A program made the position numbers and the translations under genes. A DNA stretch of 64,000 bases from assembly GCF_000004825.1 (NCBI RefSeq), contig NW_008805089.1, positions 744,001 through 808,000 on the forward strand, written 5' to 3'. Under the pieces are notes generated by a model, which did not search any database, was not told the DNA's origin, and was given only the letters and a program-made list of their open reading frames with translations. Numbering within the stretch: the stretch's first letter is position 1; each line of letters opens with the position of its first letter. Source of the stretch: Heterostelium album PN500 (lineage: Eukaryota; Evosea; Eumycetozoa; Acytosteliales; Acytosteliaceae). This document shows, piece after piece, positions 24,626 to 36,827 of this stretch.

Positions 24626-25649
24626 TCAATCAGATTCAGTACTGGTTGATGAATCAGATGTTGAATCATTATCACCATCGATATCTTTGTTACTTGTTTC
24701 CAATGCATCTTCTACGATAATCTGATGTTTAATTGAAGGAGATAGTTTTGGTATATCTGTATCTTTTGTACCGTTCATAGTTAGAGGTGGCTCGTCAACT
24801 TTCTGATATTCAATTCCATTCAGCGCCAGATACTTTAATGACATTGCTTCACTATCCAATGGATTCATTCGAAGGATTCGCTCTGCACACTCCAGTGCCA
24901 TCTGATACTTTTCATCCTTAAAATAAGATGTACCTAAATTCATTAAATAATTCTTATTTTCATTATCTTCTTTTAAAAGATCTGTTTGATTAAAAGATAA
25001 ATATTATGAGTAATTAAAATTTGAATAAATATTATAAATTTGTTTTACCTAATAAAATTGGAAATGATTTAGCTCTGGTATCGTGTTTTTCTGAATGTGA
25101 TAATGCAATTGCATATTGTAGAGAGATGTCAGTGGATGGATGTCCATTTGACAATCGTTTCTCACGTTGATATTTCGATTCCATTTGATTTAGTTGACCG
25201 AGGTACAATTCACTGTCGGTTCGTTCCTTTAGGTATTTTATATTTTTGGCAGTTGGAATGACAACGTTGGTGTTGTCCGATGTAGATACTGGATAGTCAG
25301 CATTGTTATTGTTAAATGTCAGATGGTTTCTGTTGACCATTTCAATATCACCAGTGGTGTTTGGAGCTCTTCGTTTATCAAAGGCATCTCTTGTGGAGGC
25401 TTCTGATTTTCTACGTGGATTATTGCGGTGTTCACCGTAATCAATGTTTTTATCTGATGATCTAAGGCAGCCACAAGTAATTATTCTCTTTATTCTCCGA
25501 ATAATCCGATGTAACACTATTCTATGACCATGCTTTGATTGTTGTCCTGACATTTGTTTCCTATTAACATCATCACCATAATCATTATTATTATTTATCT
25601 GATTATTATTTTCTGTCATAATATTACTATCATTGTTATTATTATACAT
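24626..25649 (-). CDS. Fis1-like TPR protein without membrane anchor
   Basis: Two exons on the minus strand: 25049-25649 and 24626-24981 (318 aa). The N-terminal 160 residues are Asn-rich and disordered, with a basic patch HRIVLHRIIRRIKRIITCGC that could be amphipathic or lipidated. From about residue 180 the spliced chain is Fis1-like: SLQYAIALSHSEKHDTRAK, FPILLDLLKEDNENKNYLMN, LGTSYFKDEKYQMALECAER, ILRMNPLDSEAMSLKYL, matching the two-TPR-like helical bundle of mitochondrial and peroxisomal fission factor Fis1. The canonical C-terminal transmembrane anchor is missing. Instead the protein ends in an acidic Ser/Thr/Asp tail. Either a soluble Fis1 relative or an unrelated TPR protein; the bundle match is moderate. 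Confidence 0.75.
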
Positions 25650-26479
25650 TTTATTTATTTATTTCTATTCATAGTTAATGTTTCATTTAATTATTTTTTT
25701 GTTTCAACACCAAATTTGTTATTTAAATATTAAACTCATTATTCATAATAATAATAATAAAAAAATGTGTTATGTGAAGGTGATTATAAAAAACACAATA
25801 AAAAAAAAAAGATTATTCATGTAATAAATTGGTTGTATCTATTACTTTTTTAGTCTTAAATGTTTTGCATGTTCATCATTGAAATTAGTTTTTATTAAAA
25901 AAAACTTGATAAATTAAAAATATTTGATTTACAATGAAAGATTAAATTGTTTTTTTTTTCATATTCTTTTTATCTTTACTTTTCAAGTCATTTTAATTCT
26001 TTTAACAAAAAAATAAATAATATTAAAAAAAAATAATATTAAAAAAAAAATGAGTGAATGAATCTTGACTTGGTGTGTTGACTGTTTTACTGACATCGAT
26101 TCAAACATTATTCAACAGCCTGAATTTTCTTTATTTATTTAAATACTTTACTTTTTTAAACATACATTATCATTATTATTTTTTTAATTTTTTCTTGCAT
26201 AACAAACTTTTGAAGTCTGTTCAAAAAAATAAAATTAATTAAAAATATTGAAAAAAGTCAATTTAATTTGAAATTCTCTATAATTTCATCGAAATCTCTA
26301 TTTGTTTATTCTTATTGTTCGTTCAATATCAATAAAGAAACATAGATACTTAGATTGACAGATAGTTTCTTTGTTTACTTTCATTAGTTTGCTTGGTTGG
26401 TTTAGGTCAGTCAATTTTCAATTTAAAACAAACTAAAGCTAAGAGAAAGAAGAAGAGGAAAGAAAGATAGTAAAGAAAA
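25650..26479. other. divergent intergenic region
   Basis: 5' region of the Fis1-like gene (minus) and the RING gene (plus). AT-rich with oligo-A runs; no motif beyond that was recognised. Confidence 0.5.
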
Positions 26480-27643
26480 ATGAGCAGCCGACAACCACAC
26501 TTTTGGTGTCACCAATGTAAGAAGTATATAGATATAGAAAATAGTGAGGAATTGGTATGTCCTGACTGTGACTCTGACTTTGTAGAGGAAGTTGATCCAG
26601 CTGATTATCCACAACAACAACAACAGCAACAACAACAACAGCGTCAACAACAACAATCGATGCCAAACTATACAAGTGCAGATCAACTATTCTCCAATAT
26701 ATTTGGTCCTTTTACAGTGCCTATGACTACACCTCCAACCAATGATATGCCAAACAGACAAACACGACCACAACAACCAGGATTCTCACAGACATTCTCA
26801 TTCTCATTCCCTAGAAATTCTCTTGGTGGACCAGCAAGAACAACCCCCGGTGTTTCACCACCAGTACCACAAGAGTTGACATCAATGTTCAACTCGATTT
26901 TCAATCAGCCACAAAATCAATCACCAGCAGACTTTGATCAAATGATGTTCAAGTAATTATTATTGTTATTAACATTCTGTAGAAATCATACAATCTAATG
27001 TATGTTTGTATATTAACATGTTGTTTTTTATTTAATTACTATAGTTTTATACAATCACTTACTGCAGGGACAGGAGTACAACCTATGAACATATTTATGG
27101 GAGGACCAGGTTATGTTGGTAATCCTGGTGACTATTTCGTTGGACAAGACTGGCAAGGTCTGCTAAATCAACTATTCCAAGCATCACAAAAGTAATTATT
27201 TCATTATTATGATGATGATGATGATGATCATACTACTTACCTGTTGACAACTTTTTACTGATGTCTGTTTATTTTTTTTTACTAATCAATTAAATAGAAA
27301 GGGAACACCACCAGCATCAAAGGATGAAATTAATAAATTAAAAAAAGACAAAGTCAATCAAGCTATTGTAGACAAGAAACTCGATTGTTCCGTTTGTAAG
27401 GAAGAGTTTGAATTGGGACAAGACTACCTTGAGCTACCTTGCACTCATATATATCATCCCAACTGTATAGTACCATGGCTAGAAATGCATAACAGCTGCC
27501 CAGTTTGTAGATATGAATTAAAGACTGATGATAAAGAATATGAAAACGATAGACAGAACCGTGAAGGAAACAACAACAATAATAATAATAATAATAATAC
27601 ATCTACTACAACAACAACAACAAACAATTTTCATTTAGATTAA
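26480..27643 (+). CDS. RING-H2 E3 ubiquitin ligase, RNF126/RNF115 type
   Basis: Three exons: 26480-26952, 27045-27191, 27298-27643 (321 aa). An N-terminal zinc ribbon has Cys10, Cys13, Cys27 and Cys30 (FWCHQCKKYID, LVCPDCDSDFVEE). A Gln-rich and Pro-rich linker follows. A RING-H2 finger lies at about 237-278: CSVCKEEFELG, LPCTHIYHPNCIVPWL, NSCPVCRYEL, complete for two zinc ions. The pairing of this zinc ribbon with a C-terminal RING-H2 is that of RNF126/RNF115 (BCA2), cytosolic E3s that act in sorting and quality control. The tail is poly-Asn and poly-Thr. The E3 role is firm, the exact orthology inferred. Confidence 0.93.
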
Positions 27644-27965
27644 CTTTATAAACTAATATATAAATAACTATAATAATAAAATTTTATTTATAATCAAAAA
27701 GATATAGATATTAAACAATTTAATAATAGGAATTAGAGCAACAATAAATATCAAGATGTCACACCGTTGTACTTTAAACAAATTATAACATATATTTTCA
27801 AACTTAGACTCATAATAAGAGTTTAAAATAATAATATTATTATTGATTTTTGGGTAAAGGATATGTATTTGATGTAAAGAATATACTAGAATGTACTTTT
27901 AAGTCCTTTCCAATAAATTTATTATAGATTATAAAGATTGTGTATTTATAACTCGAAATATATAG
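27644..27965. other. convergent 3' flank
   Basis: Short AT-rich gap between the RING gene and the PB1 gene, both transcribed towards it. Nothing else is visible. Confidence 0.6.
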
Positions 27966-29388
27966 TTAAGAAACAATTTGTTCAAGGGTAGGTTGATTAA
28001 TGAATGGGTTATCACTGGATTGGGTCTGTTGCTTTGGAGTGCTTGGCTCTTCAGCAATAGTTCCATTACTGATGGTATTTGTGTTGATAGTATTACTATT
28101 ACTACTTATATTATTGTTATTATTATTGTTGTTGTTTGAGATACTGGATGAACTGCTGAGAATAGAGGTGAAAAAAGTCTTTAGCGAAGTAGTTCTCTTT
28201 CTATTGGGTGATGAATTTTCAGTAGCGGTTTGATTGATGAGTTCTGTGGTGACTGGTGAGATAGGTCTGAAGCTAGACTCTGGTACCACTTGATTGTCGT
28301 TTCTGCTTCCAAACAAAAATGGGATCGGTGAACTGGATTTTCGGTAGGAAGTGGCCGATGGTGTGGCAGATGGTGGTGGAGGTAGAATCAAATCTTGAGT
28401 AGAGTCTTTGAGAGGTGAGGAGTTGGTTTGGTTCGATGATACAGTGACTTCTGCAGCCGGTTGAATAGATGATGTTGGTGTTTGTGAATATACAGGTAGT
28501 GAATGTGATAGTATTGAGCTATGACTATTGTTGTTTATGATATTATTAAAGTTGTTGTTTAGTCCGTTGAGTGAGGTGATAACACCACTTCCATTCAACA
28601 GGGTCTGAGATGATCGTAGTGGCTCTAAAAACTTCTCTTCGGCAGAACAAGAGAATCTCTTTTCCCTTGAGCTTATTGGTACATCTAAACAAAGTGGATC
28701 GCTATCACCTGAATAATTAAAGAAAATTGTAAGAAATGGAACTTAATGGTAGTATTAAATTTAATCGATATCATACCATTCTTTTTCATATTGGAAATTG
28801 TTGAAACAAGAATTGGAATTGTATAGGGAATTGTTGTGTTTATAATGGATGGTAAATAATCTGTCAAAGTATTTGACAATAGTGAATTAATGCTGGAAAC
28901 AATCTTATCATTTGACAGCATTGACAATGCAATATCTTCAATATTTCCAGCTTTTCTATTTTGACTATTATTATTATTACTATTATTGTTTGTATTGTTA
29001 CTATTTACATTATTACAGTTATTAATATCAGATATATTACTATTATTATTAATATTATTATTACTATTTCTATTTATATCACACTTGATAACTAAAGATA
29101 TAAAATTTATATTTAATTAATAAAATCGAAAAAGATGATAGATTTTTATAGTTTATATGACATACTTAATATTTTTATCATTGTGGGCGATATTGAGTGA
29201 GCTTCTTTGAGATCCTCTGTTGACGCCAAGGTAACATACTCATTTTCATCATCTAAATAGGATATTGTGTATATTGAGTCACTAGAGAGACAATATAGCG
29301 ATGAAATTGTAAAGCATAGACATGGAAAGCTAGCTTCCTTGAGTCTGAATCTTCTTTTATCTTCTCCCAACTGAGATTTAATTAACAT
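27966..29388 (-). CDS. PB1-domain protein of unknown function
   Basis: Three exons on the minus strand: 29166-29388, 28777-29094, 27966-28708 (427 aa). Residues 1 to about 76 look like a PB1 domain: MLIKSQLGEDKRRFRLKEAS opens with basic residues, and ISYLDDENEYVTLASTEDLK is the acidic OPCA-type loop, so it could pair head-to-tail through either face. An Asn/Ser-rich linker follows, then a hydrophobic helical stretch (IALSMLSNDKIVSSINSLLS, TLTDYLPSIINTTIPYTIPI) of no family I recognise, and a Ser/Thr/Pro/Asn-rich disordered C-terminus. PB1 proteins build signalling or autophagy scaffolds. The PB1 call is moderate and the rest unassigned. Confidence 0.7.
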
Positions 29389-30520
29389 TTTTATTATTAT
29401 TATTATTTTTAGTTTTGTCCAAAATCAATATGATTATCTTGTATCTCTAAATTTATTTATAATGTATGTTATTCAGTTTATAAATATAAAAAAAAATAAG
29501 AATTTGATAAAAGATGGAGAATATAAATATATATTTATATTATTAGTAAATAAAAATATAAAATGAAAGATGATGTAAACAAAACACAAAAGTTAAACCA
29601 ACACAATATTTGTGTTTTTATTGTTTTTAAATGTTATTTAGCGAGCTTTGTGTTTATCTTTGAATTGGTGGTTGTGTTTTGAGTGAGTTAGTGGTCAACA
29701 GTCAGATAGAGATAGAGTGTGTGATTATGTAAAAATTTTTGTGAGAGATAGAGAGATGATAATAAAAAAATTTAACTATGTACAATTATATATGTATTTT
29801 TAAAGTTGTTTATAAAAGGTAAAGTTGTCTCTGATCTGTCATTAGTTTAACATTATTTACAAATATATATATATGACAGGACTGTGATTAATTTACAAAA
29901 TGTGATTAAATTTTAAAATGTACAAAAAAAAAAAAAAGTTTAATAATTATTTAAATGATTTTACTCCTAAAAATGATCAATTAAAAGAATGTAAAGAAGA
30001 ATAACAATTGTTTACCTCCCTGATTATATTCAAACAAAAATCAAACAATTTTTCTAGAATACATGAAAAACCACCATTCTTAAAAGTGAAAAAAATGGGA
30101 AGAATAAATTAAATAGGTTGGGTGATTAAATTAATCTATCAAATCTGCCCAAAATCAGATCATCATTGGTTTATTTTTTACTATAAAATTTGAATTTAAT
30201 TAAAAAAAAAATTAAATGTTTTTTTGGGTGAATAATGGGATTATTTCATTGATCAATCTAATAATGATTTTTTTTTAGATAATCTTGATTAACTGACTTT
30301 TGATCATTTTATTCTATAATTTTTAATTGAATAACATAGGCAAAATGATATCATTTTGTTTATTCTCTGTGATTGTACATTTAAATTATATTATTTTTTT
30401 TTTTAAAAATATGGAATAATTTCGTTTCGTTTTTTTTTTTTGTTTTTTTTTTTTTGGTGTATTACTGATCTTTGCAAATCAATTCAAATCTTTATCAACA
30501 ATTAGATATTAATAGGAGCG
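29389..30520. other. divergent intergenic region
   Basis: 5' region of the PB1 gene (minus) and the triphosphatase gene (plus). Long T runs at about 30429-30456 lie just before the triphosphatase start, a usual dictyostelid promoter pattern. No gene is seen. Confidence 0.5.
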
Positions 30521-31163
30521 ATGGTAGTTGTTGCAGTTGGAACTACAAACAAAGCAAAAGTAAAGGCAGTTGAAGACGCGTTGAGTTTGATATGGCCAAA
30601 TGATACAACAATACACAAAGTAATTCCTGTTGCTGTGGTCTCTTGTGTACGAGCACAACCAATGACCGATGACGAAACCATCGAGGGAGCTGTACATCGT
30701 GCAAAATCTGCTTTGTCACAATCGACCGATGACTCTGAAGTACAATATGGAATAGGAATTGAAGGTGGTGTTAATAAAGTCGGTGATCATTGGTTTGAGT
30801 TTACTTGGGTAGTAATTGTAGATAGAAAAGTAAGTGATATATATCAATAGATGATCTTTGTGTTGGTTTAATAATTAATTAATTATTATTTTCATTTATT
30901 TATTAAACAATGAAAAGGGTAATAAAGGTATTGCATCAACTTCAAGATATGAACTACCAACCAAAGTAATGGAGCCATTGATAGCAGGAGAAAAAGAGTT
31001 ATCACAGGTAATGGATGAAATCACTTGCACATTCGATGTTAGAAGTAATCAAGGTGCGATGGGTGTATATACAAACAACATTTTAAATCGATCCTTAGTG
31101 TGTACACATGCAGTTGTTTTTGCTTTTTCAAAATTCTTTGTTAAAAAAGAATATTGGTATTAA
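30521..31163 (+). CDS. inosine/xanthosine triphosphatase (YjjX/DUF84)
   Basis: Two exons: 30521-30829 and 30918-31163 (184 aa). The N-terminus VVVAVGTTNKAKVKAVEDAL is the phosphate-binding start of the NTPase_1/YjjX family; VSCVRAQPMTDDETIEGAVH, YGIGIEGGVN and the end NRSLVCTHAVVFAFSKFF complete the family pattern and length (bacterial YjjX about 170 aa). These enzymes hydrolyse non-canonical ITP and XTP to keep them out of nucleic acids. The intron is short with a GTAAGT donor, and the acceptor AAAAG precedes GGT. A cytosolic location is inferred from the lack of a signal or anchor. Confidence 0.92.
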
Positions 31164-32504
31164 AAATATATAAAAAGAACCTATATTCATTACGCTTTGT
31201 ACTTAATGGTTAACCACAAATATTTTTATCTGTCGTTTGTTAGAAGAAAAAAAATCAAATTTTTTTTAATAAAAAAAAAAGAAAGATTTAAAAAGAACAG
31301 AACCATATCAGTTCTTACTTTTCCAACACCAAATCAAAGTAAAAGTCACTCTATGATTATTGTTCAATAACTTATTGGTTCGGAATCGACAAAAAATATC
31401 TATCTTTTTGCCACTTTTTCATACAGCTTCACCAAAGAGTTTCATACCATCATAGATAAATTGTAACCAATGAATAAAACTAGGCAATTTTTATTTGGGA
31501 TAAAAAAAAAACTGAATTTTGAGTTTCAACTGAAGCAATCTTGATTGGATAAAATTAAATTATTTAAAAGTACCAAAATTCGGAATAGTTTTAAGATATA
31601 AAAAAAATATATATTTGCTTTTGTTGTAGTTGGCAGTTTAAACACGATAAGATTTGAAGGACCTCCTTTATTGTAGAACTAAATAAATAAAACAAAAAGT
31701 GTTAGAACTCTAAACTTATTCAATCAGTGGGTGATAAATTAAATTTTCTTTTTTATTTTTGATGTGATTAGATGTGGTGTGTGTTATTAAACACATTTAA
31801 TTAATATGGTGTTCATTCATCAGGTGATAAATTCATGATTAAAGTGAAACCAATAAAAATAATAATAGTTCAATCACACAACACCATCATCAATTTTAGC
31901 TCCCACTTACCAATAAATTTTATTTTTTTATAATAAATTTAACACATGATAACACTACTACAACTATTGGAAAGAATTTTTTTTTTTTTGCTTAACAAAA
32001 TCTGTATAACTCCTTGAAGTGGTAGAAATTTGATTCGAATTCAATCTTCTATTTATTTTTTACATATATTGGTACACTATTTTTGGGTTGGTTTTCATTT
32101 AAGATCGGCTGGATGTTGAAATTATTGTTTCATTTTTGGTGTGAGGAGCACTTGGATGGTGATGTTTGGTTGGCAAATGATGTTATCGCTTTTATCAATA
32201 TTTGTTTTTATTTGCTGTTTAATATTTGCAGCTGATTTAAATTTAAATAATTTATAATTTGGTAAAAGTTGTTTGGAAAGTAGCAATTAATTTTCTAATT
32301 CATCACACATCTTCCATCTACTTGTTCTTCTGAAACCATCCAATATAAATATTGAACCAAGGAGTCAGCTTCTACATTCAATCATTTTATTTTATATTTT
32401 TAAATATTTATCTCTATTTATTATCTGTATATCTATTTAATTTAAAATTAATAATCAATATCCAATCTTTAGATCAATAATAATATTAGAATTATTTTTA
32501 AAGA
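31164..32504. other. intergenic upstream of cysteine protease
   Basis: Spacer of 1.3 kb. It includes GT/CA-rich words at about 31770-31785 (GATGTGGTGTGTGTTA) and 31873-31886, the type of G-box/CA element that the dictyostelid factor GBF binds in cysteine-protease promoters, and a TATA-like CAATATAAAT at about 32341. No gene is visible. Confidence 0.4.
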
Positions 32505-33599
32505 ATGAGATACTTAATTGCATTTTTAGTATGCTTGGTAGCGATTGCATCGGTCGATGCCATTCGTATCCAAAACAACAGTGGATTCCACCGTGCTCGT
32601 GACTTTGAGGGTGAATTCCGTCAATGGATGACCAAACACGAGAAATCTTATGCTGATGACTCTGAGTATTATCTCCGTCTCTCCCACTACATCAAGAACT
32701 TGAGAACCGTTGCCGACTACAACAAGAAGCACGCTGGTATGGCCAAATTTGCTCCAAACAAATTCTCTGATCTCTCCATTGAAGAGTTCCGTGCTGGTTA
32801 TCTTAACTATGTTCCAAACAAACTCATCAAGGATCGCTCCACCAAACAAAACTTTGACTATCCAGCAAACATCCCAGTTTCACTCGATTGGAGACAAAAG
32901 GGATTCGTTACTCCAGTAAAGAACCAAGAACAATGTAAGTTGTTTTTTTTTAAAATATAATATACATTTTAAATATTAATATAAAAATAAAATTTTTTTT
33001 TAGGTGGATCATGTTGGGCTTTTTCTGCTGGTGAACAAATCGAAACTGCTTACATTATGGCTGGTAATGCTGCCCAAAATGTTTCTGAACAACAAATTGT
33101 TGATTGTGATCCATACGATGGTGGTTGTGGTGGTGGAGATCCAATGACTGCTTATCAATATGTCCAATCTGCTGGTGGTATCACTACCAATACCGACTAC
33201 CCATACACTGCCACCGATGGTACCTGTTATGCTCAAAACACACCAAAATTCACTCAAATCGCTTCCTACGGTTACGCCTCTAACAAGGGTAACGAAACTG
33301 AATTGAAGCAAGCCATTGCTGCACGTGGACCATTGTCAATTTGTGTCGACGCCGAAACCTGGATGAACTACCAATCTGGTGTTTTGAACTCTAATTGCCC
33401 AGATGAATTGGATCATTGTGTTCAAATTGTAGGATATGACGTTGAACAGTCAACTAACACTCCATATTACATCGTCCGTAATTCCTGGGGAACCGACTGG
33501 GGTATGGAGGGTTACATATTAGTAGGAGAGGGTCAAAACTTGTGTGGCATTACGGATGAGGTGACCTATGTGGAAGTAGAAGCAGTACCAACCTTCTAA
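32505..33599 (+). CDS. papain-family cysteine protease (cathepsin L-like)
   Basis: Two exons: 32505-32934 and 33004-33599 (341 aa). Signal peptide residues 1-19; I29 inhibitor propeptide (FRQWMTKHEKSY, MAKFAPNKFSDLSIEEFRAG). The mature enzyme starts near IPVSLDWRQKG. The intron splits the codon for Cys144 in NQEQCGSCWAFS; the catalytic Cys is 147. His281 (ELDHCVQIVGY) and Asn303 (IVRNSWGTDWG) complete the site, with the usual NHAV replaced by DHCV. It is a lysosomal or secreted protease. Codon use is biased toward C- and G-ending codons compared with neighbours, suggesting high expression. Dictyostelid relatives are developmentally regulated. Confidence 0.95.
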
Positions 33600-34282
33600 A
33601 TAAGCAGCTCTCGATTAAAGATTGACACTTTGAACTGGTATCTGTGGCTAAACTCTAAAAAAAAAAAAAAAATTGTCGACTTTAAAAAAAAAATTAATAA
33701 AGTTTTTCTTGTATTAACTTGTAAGATTTCTTTAGTATTATTCCTTCTAAACAAGTAGATCTAGATTCAAAGATTGACACTTTGAATTTGTATTTGGATG
33801 AAAAAAAATATATATCAATTGTAGGATTGTTCAAATAAAAAAAAGGTAACCTTTAAAATCTTAACAAGCTATGAAAATTTTATACTCATGATTCTTAGAA
33901 GTAGCTCTGGTCAAAGAAACTCCAGAAATTGGCTTCCAGTTCTAGTGATCTTCTGAAGTACATGCGTTGGTTTGATTTGAAGGGTTTTGCTTTCTCGTTT
34001 AAAGAGAATGTCACAGATGCAACAACTTTAAACTCACTTAACAAGATCTAGTTGGATTCCTAAGTATGATATTTAAATTAGATTTTAATTATTATTTTAT
34101 TGTTATTTTCAATTAATTGTACTGATAAACTGCAAGATCACTAAATCTGATTCAATTTTGCCTTTGGGGTTGAGTGATTCATTGAACAACAATTTTTTCA
34201 TTTATTTTTAAAGTTAAATTTTTATTAAAACAAATTAATTAATTTAAAGATTGTTAAACATTTATATATATATTTGGTAATA
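33600..34282. other. 3' flank with degenerate duplication
   Basis: Contains a degenerate direct duplication, about 33599-33650 and 33750-33802, sharing GATTGACACTTTGAA. On the minus strand a frame of about 50 codons is open at 33895-34049 (SLNEKAKPFKSNQRMYFRRS), with no start codon; it may be the remnant of a gene. Confidence 0.35.
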
Positions 34283-35836
34283 ATGAAATTTAACTATATA
34301 CTATTGTTTTAGCAGTCTCTGTCATTTTTGTATCAGTTGGTTTGATTTCAGCTGCAGAGTCATCACCAGAAAATGATCAAGTACCCGATCATGTGATCAC
34401 TTTAACAGATGCCGATAGTGCTGAAATAAAGAAAGGAATATGGTTCATCGAATTGTATGTAATCACTATAAACAATATAATTATAATGTTTACATATTAA
34501 AAATTGTCATATATGGTAGTTATGCACCATGGTGCGGATACTGTAAGAGATTAGCACCAGTATGGTCAGAGTTAGGTATCTATGCTCATCGTAACAAGTT
34601 GAATGTCAATATCGCAAGAATAAACTGTGATGATAACAAGGGAATATGTGGTGAGAACGATGTTCGTGGATACCCAACCATCAAACTCTTTGTCAACGGA
34701 ACAAAAAAAGAGTACAGAAGTGGTAGAACCAAAGAAGCTTTTATCGGTTATCTTGATAAAATGTTGGGTGGTTACATCACAAAGGTTGACGATAAGGAAT
34801 CCTTTGATAAACTAGTTAAATCCGACCCATTCAAAGTATCGTTCATCTACGTTGCTGAATCAGCAGAGAAGACACTTTCTGATCCATTGGTAAATATAAC
34901 AAATCAATCATTATTATTTTTTTTTAACTATAATACTTATTCTTATTATAATTGTTATAGTATGAATCATTCAAAGATACAGCAATGGAGTTATTCGATA
35001 CAAACAGTCCAAACTTTATTGAATTATCAGATGTCAAAGCTTTGGATATTGTAGTTAAACAACCATCTGTTGTACTATATAAGGATGAAAGATATGTTGT
35101 CTTTACCAAACCACTTTCAAATGTAATTATGATATAAATAAGAATCTTCTCTAACTATACAATTAAAAATACTAATGATTATCTATCTATCAATATTTTA
35201 GTTACCAGCATGGATGAAATCACAACAATTCCCAACACTTTCTCCAATTACCGATGCTTCATTCGGTCCATTGACTGAGCAATTCAAATACTTGGTTATG
35301 TTTGCTCATGATAACGTTCCACATCAATCGTAAATATAATTAACACTGTACATATATGAATTTTTAAAATATTAACGATTCATTATTATTTATTTAGAGA
35401 GATCGACTTGATGAAAAAGATTGCTAAAGTTCAAATCTCAGACGATCCATCTGAATTTGGATACAGTTACATTGTAGAGATGAACTATGGATCATGGTTA
35501 AAGAAGTTTGCAATCGAAAGATATCCAGCCGTTTTAGTTATCAGAGAGAGAGGTGACATCTACTACTATGACCCAGAATTGAAGCAACTGGATGAAATTC
35601 AAGTACCAAAGTTCCTCAATGATCTAAAGGCAGGTAAAGTCGATATGAAATACACTGATGTCGCCAGATACTACTTCCTAAGAACTGCCGAACTTCTCAG
35701 CACCTACGCTTATCACGTCATTGGAGTATTCCTTATACTCATTATCCTCTTGATTTGGCAATGCACTAGACCATCTGATGATGCCCCAATCAGTCCAAAC
35801 CCACAATCATCTATCAAAGGAGAAAAAGAAAACTAA
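34283..35836 (+). CDS. TMX3-like transmembrane thioredoxin/PDI
   Basis: Five exons: 34283-34454, 34520-34889, 34961-35122, 35202-35329, 35398-35836 (about 423 aa). A hydrophobic signal peptide is followed by the mature start AAESSPENDQ. The thioredoxin domain has the active site FYAPWCGYCKRLAPVWSELG (CGYC) and DVRGYPTIKLF with the cis-Pro. Further thioredoxin-fold region follows, then a C-terminal transmembrane helix (VIGVFLILIILLIW) and a short tail. TMX3 is an ER oxidoreductase with this layout; the usual CGHC has Tyr for His. The first 27 bases from the ATG end at an in-frame stop before the signal peptide continues in another frame. Confidence 0.88.
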
Positions 35837-35921
35837 CAAAAAAAAGATTATACAACTTAAAATATAAAAATTATTTCTTTAATGACAAAACAAGTTGTAT
35901 ATTATTTATTTATTTATTTAT

Positions 35922-36672
35922 TCATTGTTGTTCTTCATGTTGTTGTTGTTGTTGTTGACTATTACACACCATTTGATATAATGATTTGATCTCCTCTCTA
36001 AAAGATAATATCTTATCTCGAATTCTATTGTTTTGTTTCAATTTCTGTTTCATGGTTTCGATCAACTGTCTCAGTGAATCTGATGTAATCTGAATTTCCT
36101 CATAGTTACTCTTGCAATACTCATCAAGACCCTTTTCAATCTCTGATCTAAATTCTTGGACAACCTTCTCCATTGATGTTTGAAAGCTACTGACCATTTG
36201 ATTCAAATTCAAAATATATTCAACTTCATCTGGTGTCAAATCATGCTCCAAGGTGGTGTTGTTGTTGTTTTGTTGATCTTCATTTAGCTCTAAATGTTGT
36301 CTCTTTGTATTGAATTCATGACTTTGATCGATATTCTCTTGGGTTTTATTTAGAATATCTTGTTGATGCTGACTGATAAATTGATCTGCCAAATAATCAA
36401 TACCACCAACCAAACTAAAAGAATCATATAAATCACTTTTCAAATCATTGTTATTCAAAATAGACAATCTATTTGAATCTGTACTTTCATTTGTAGTATC
36501 CTTTTTATAAAAAAAATGTTAAAAGATCATCTAATCATGTTCAATATTTGATTAAGGAGGATGAAGTTATAATAAATCTATCTGATAAACTATTTGCTTT
36601 TATAATTACATCTTTTTTAAGAAATGGTATTGGAGATACATTCTCCTCTAATCTCTTTAGTAATTCATTCAT
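35922..36672 (-). CDS. small coiled-coil protein, unknown
   Basis: Two exons on the minus strand: 36610-36672 and 35922-36500 (213 aa). I do not recognise a family. The first exon gives MNELLKRLEENVSPIPFLKK. The second has an acidic Asn/Gln-rich middle and a heptad-rich helix (VSSFQTSMEKVVQEFRSEIE, KLKQNNRIRDKILSFREEIK), ending in poly-Gln. The length and helix pattern recall small subunits of tethering or kinetochore complexes, but nothing specific can be claimed. Its stop is 85 bp from the convergent TMX3-like gene and its start 156 bp from the end of trfA. Confidence 0.7.
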
Positions 36673-36827
36673 AAGTAATAACTAAATATTATTATTTGTG
36701 TGACAAATAAAAATGAAAAATGAAAAGTAAGTTTCAATTATACAATGTTTAATTTATTAATTATTTATAAATATTATCATTATTTTTGTTTTGTGATTTT
36801 TCTTTTGTTTTTTTATGGTATTTTTTC

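Noticed and set aside
34270-34312. A very short intron (GTAATA...TTTTAG) to explain the TMX3-like start
   Set aside because: It would be about 35 nt, shorter than any intron here, and leaves no ATG upstream.
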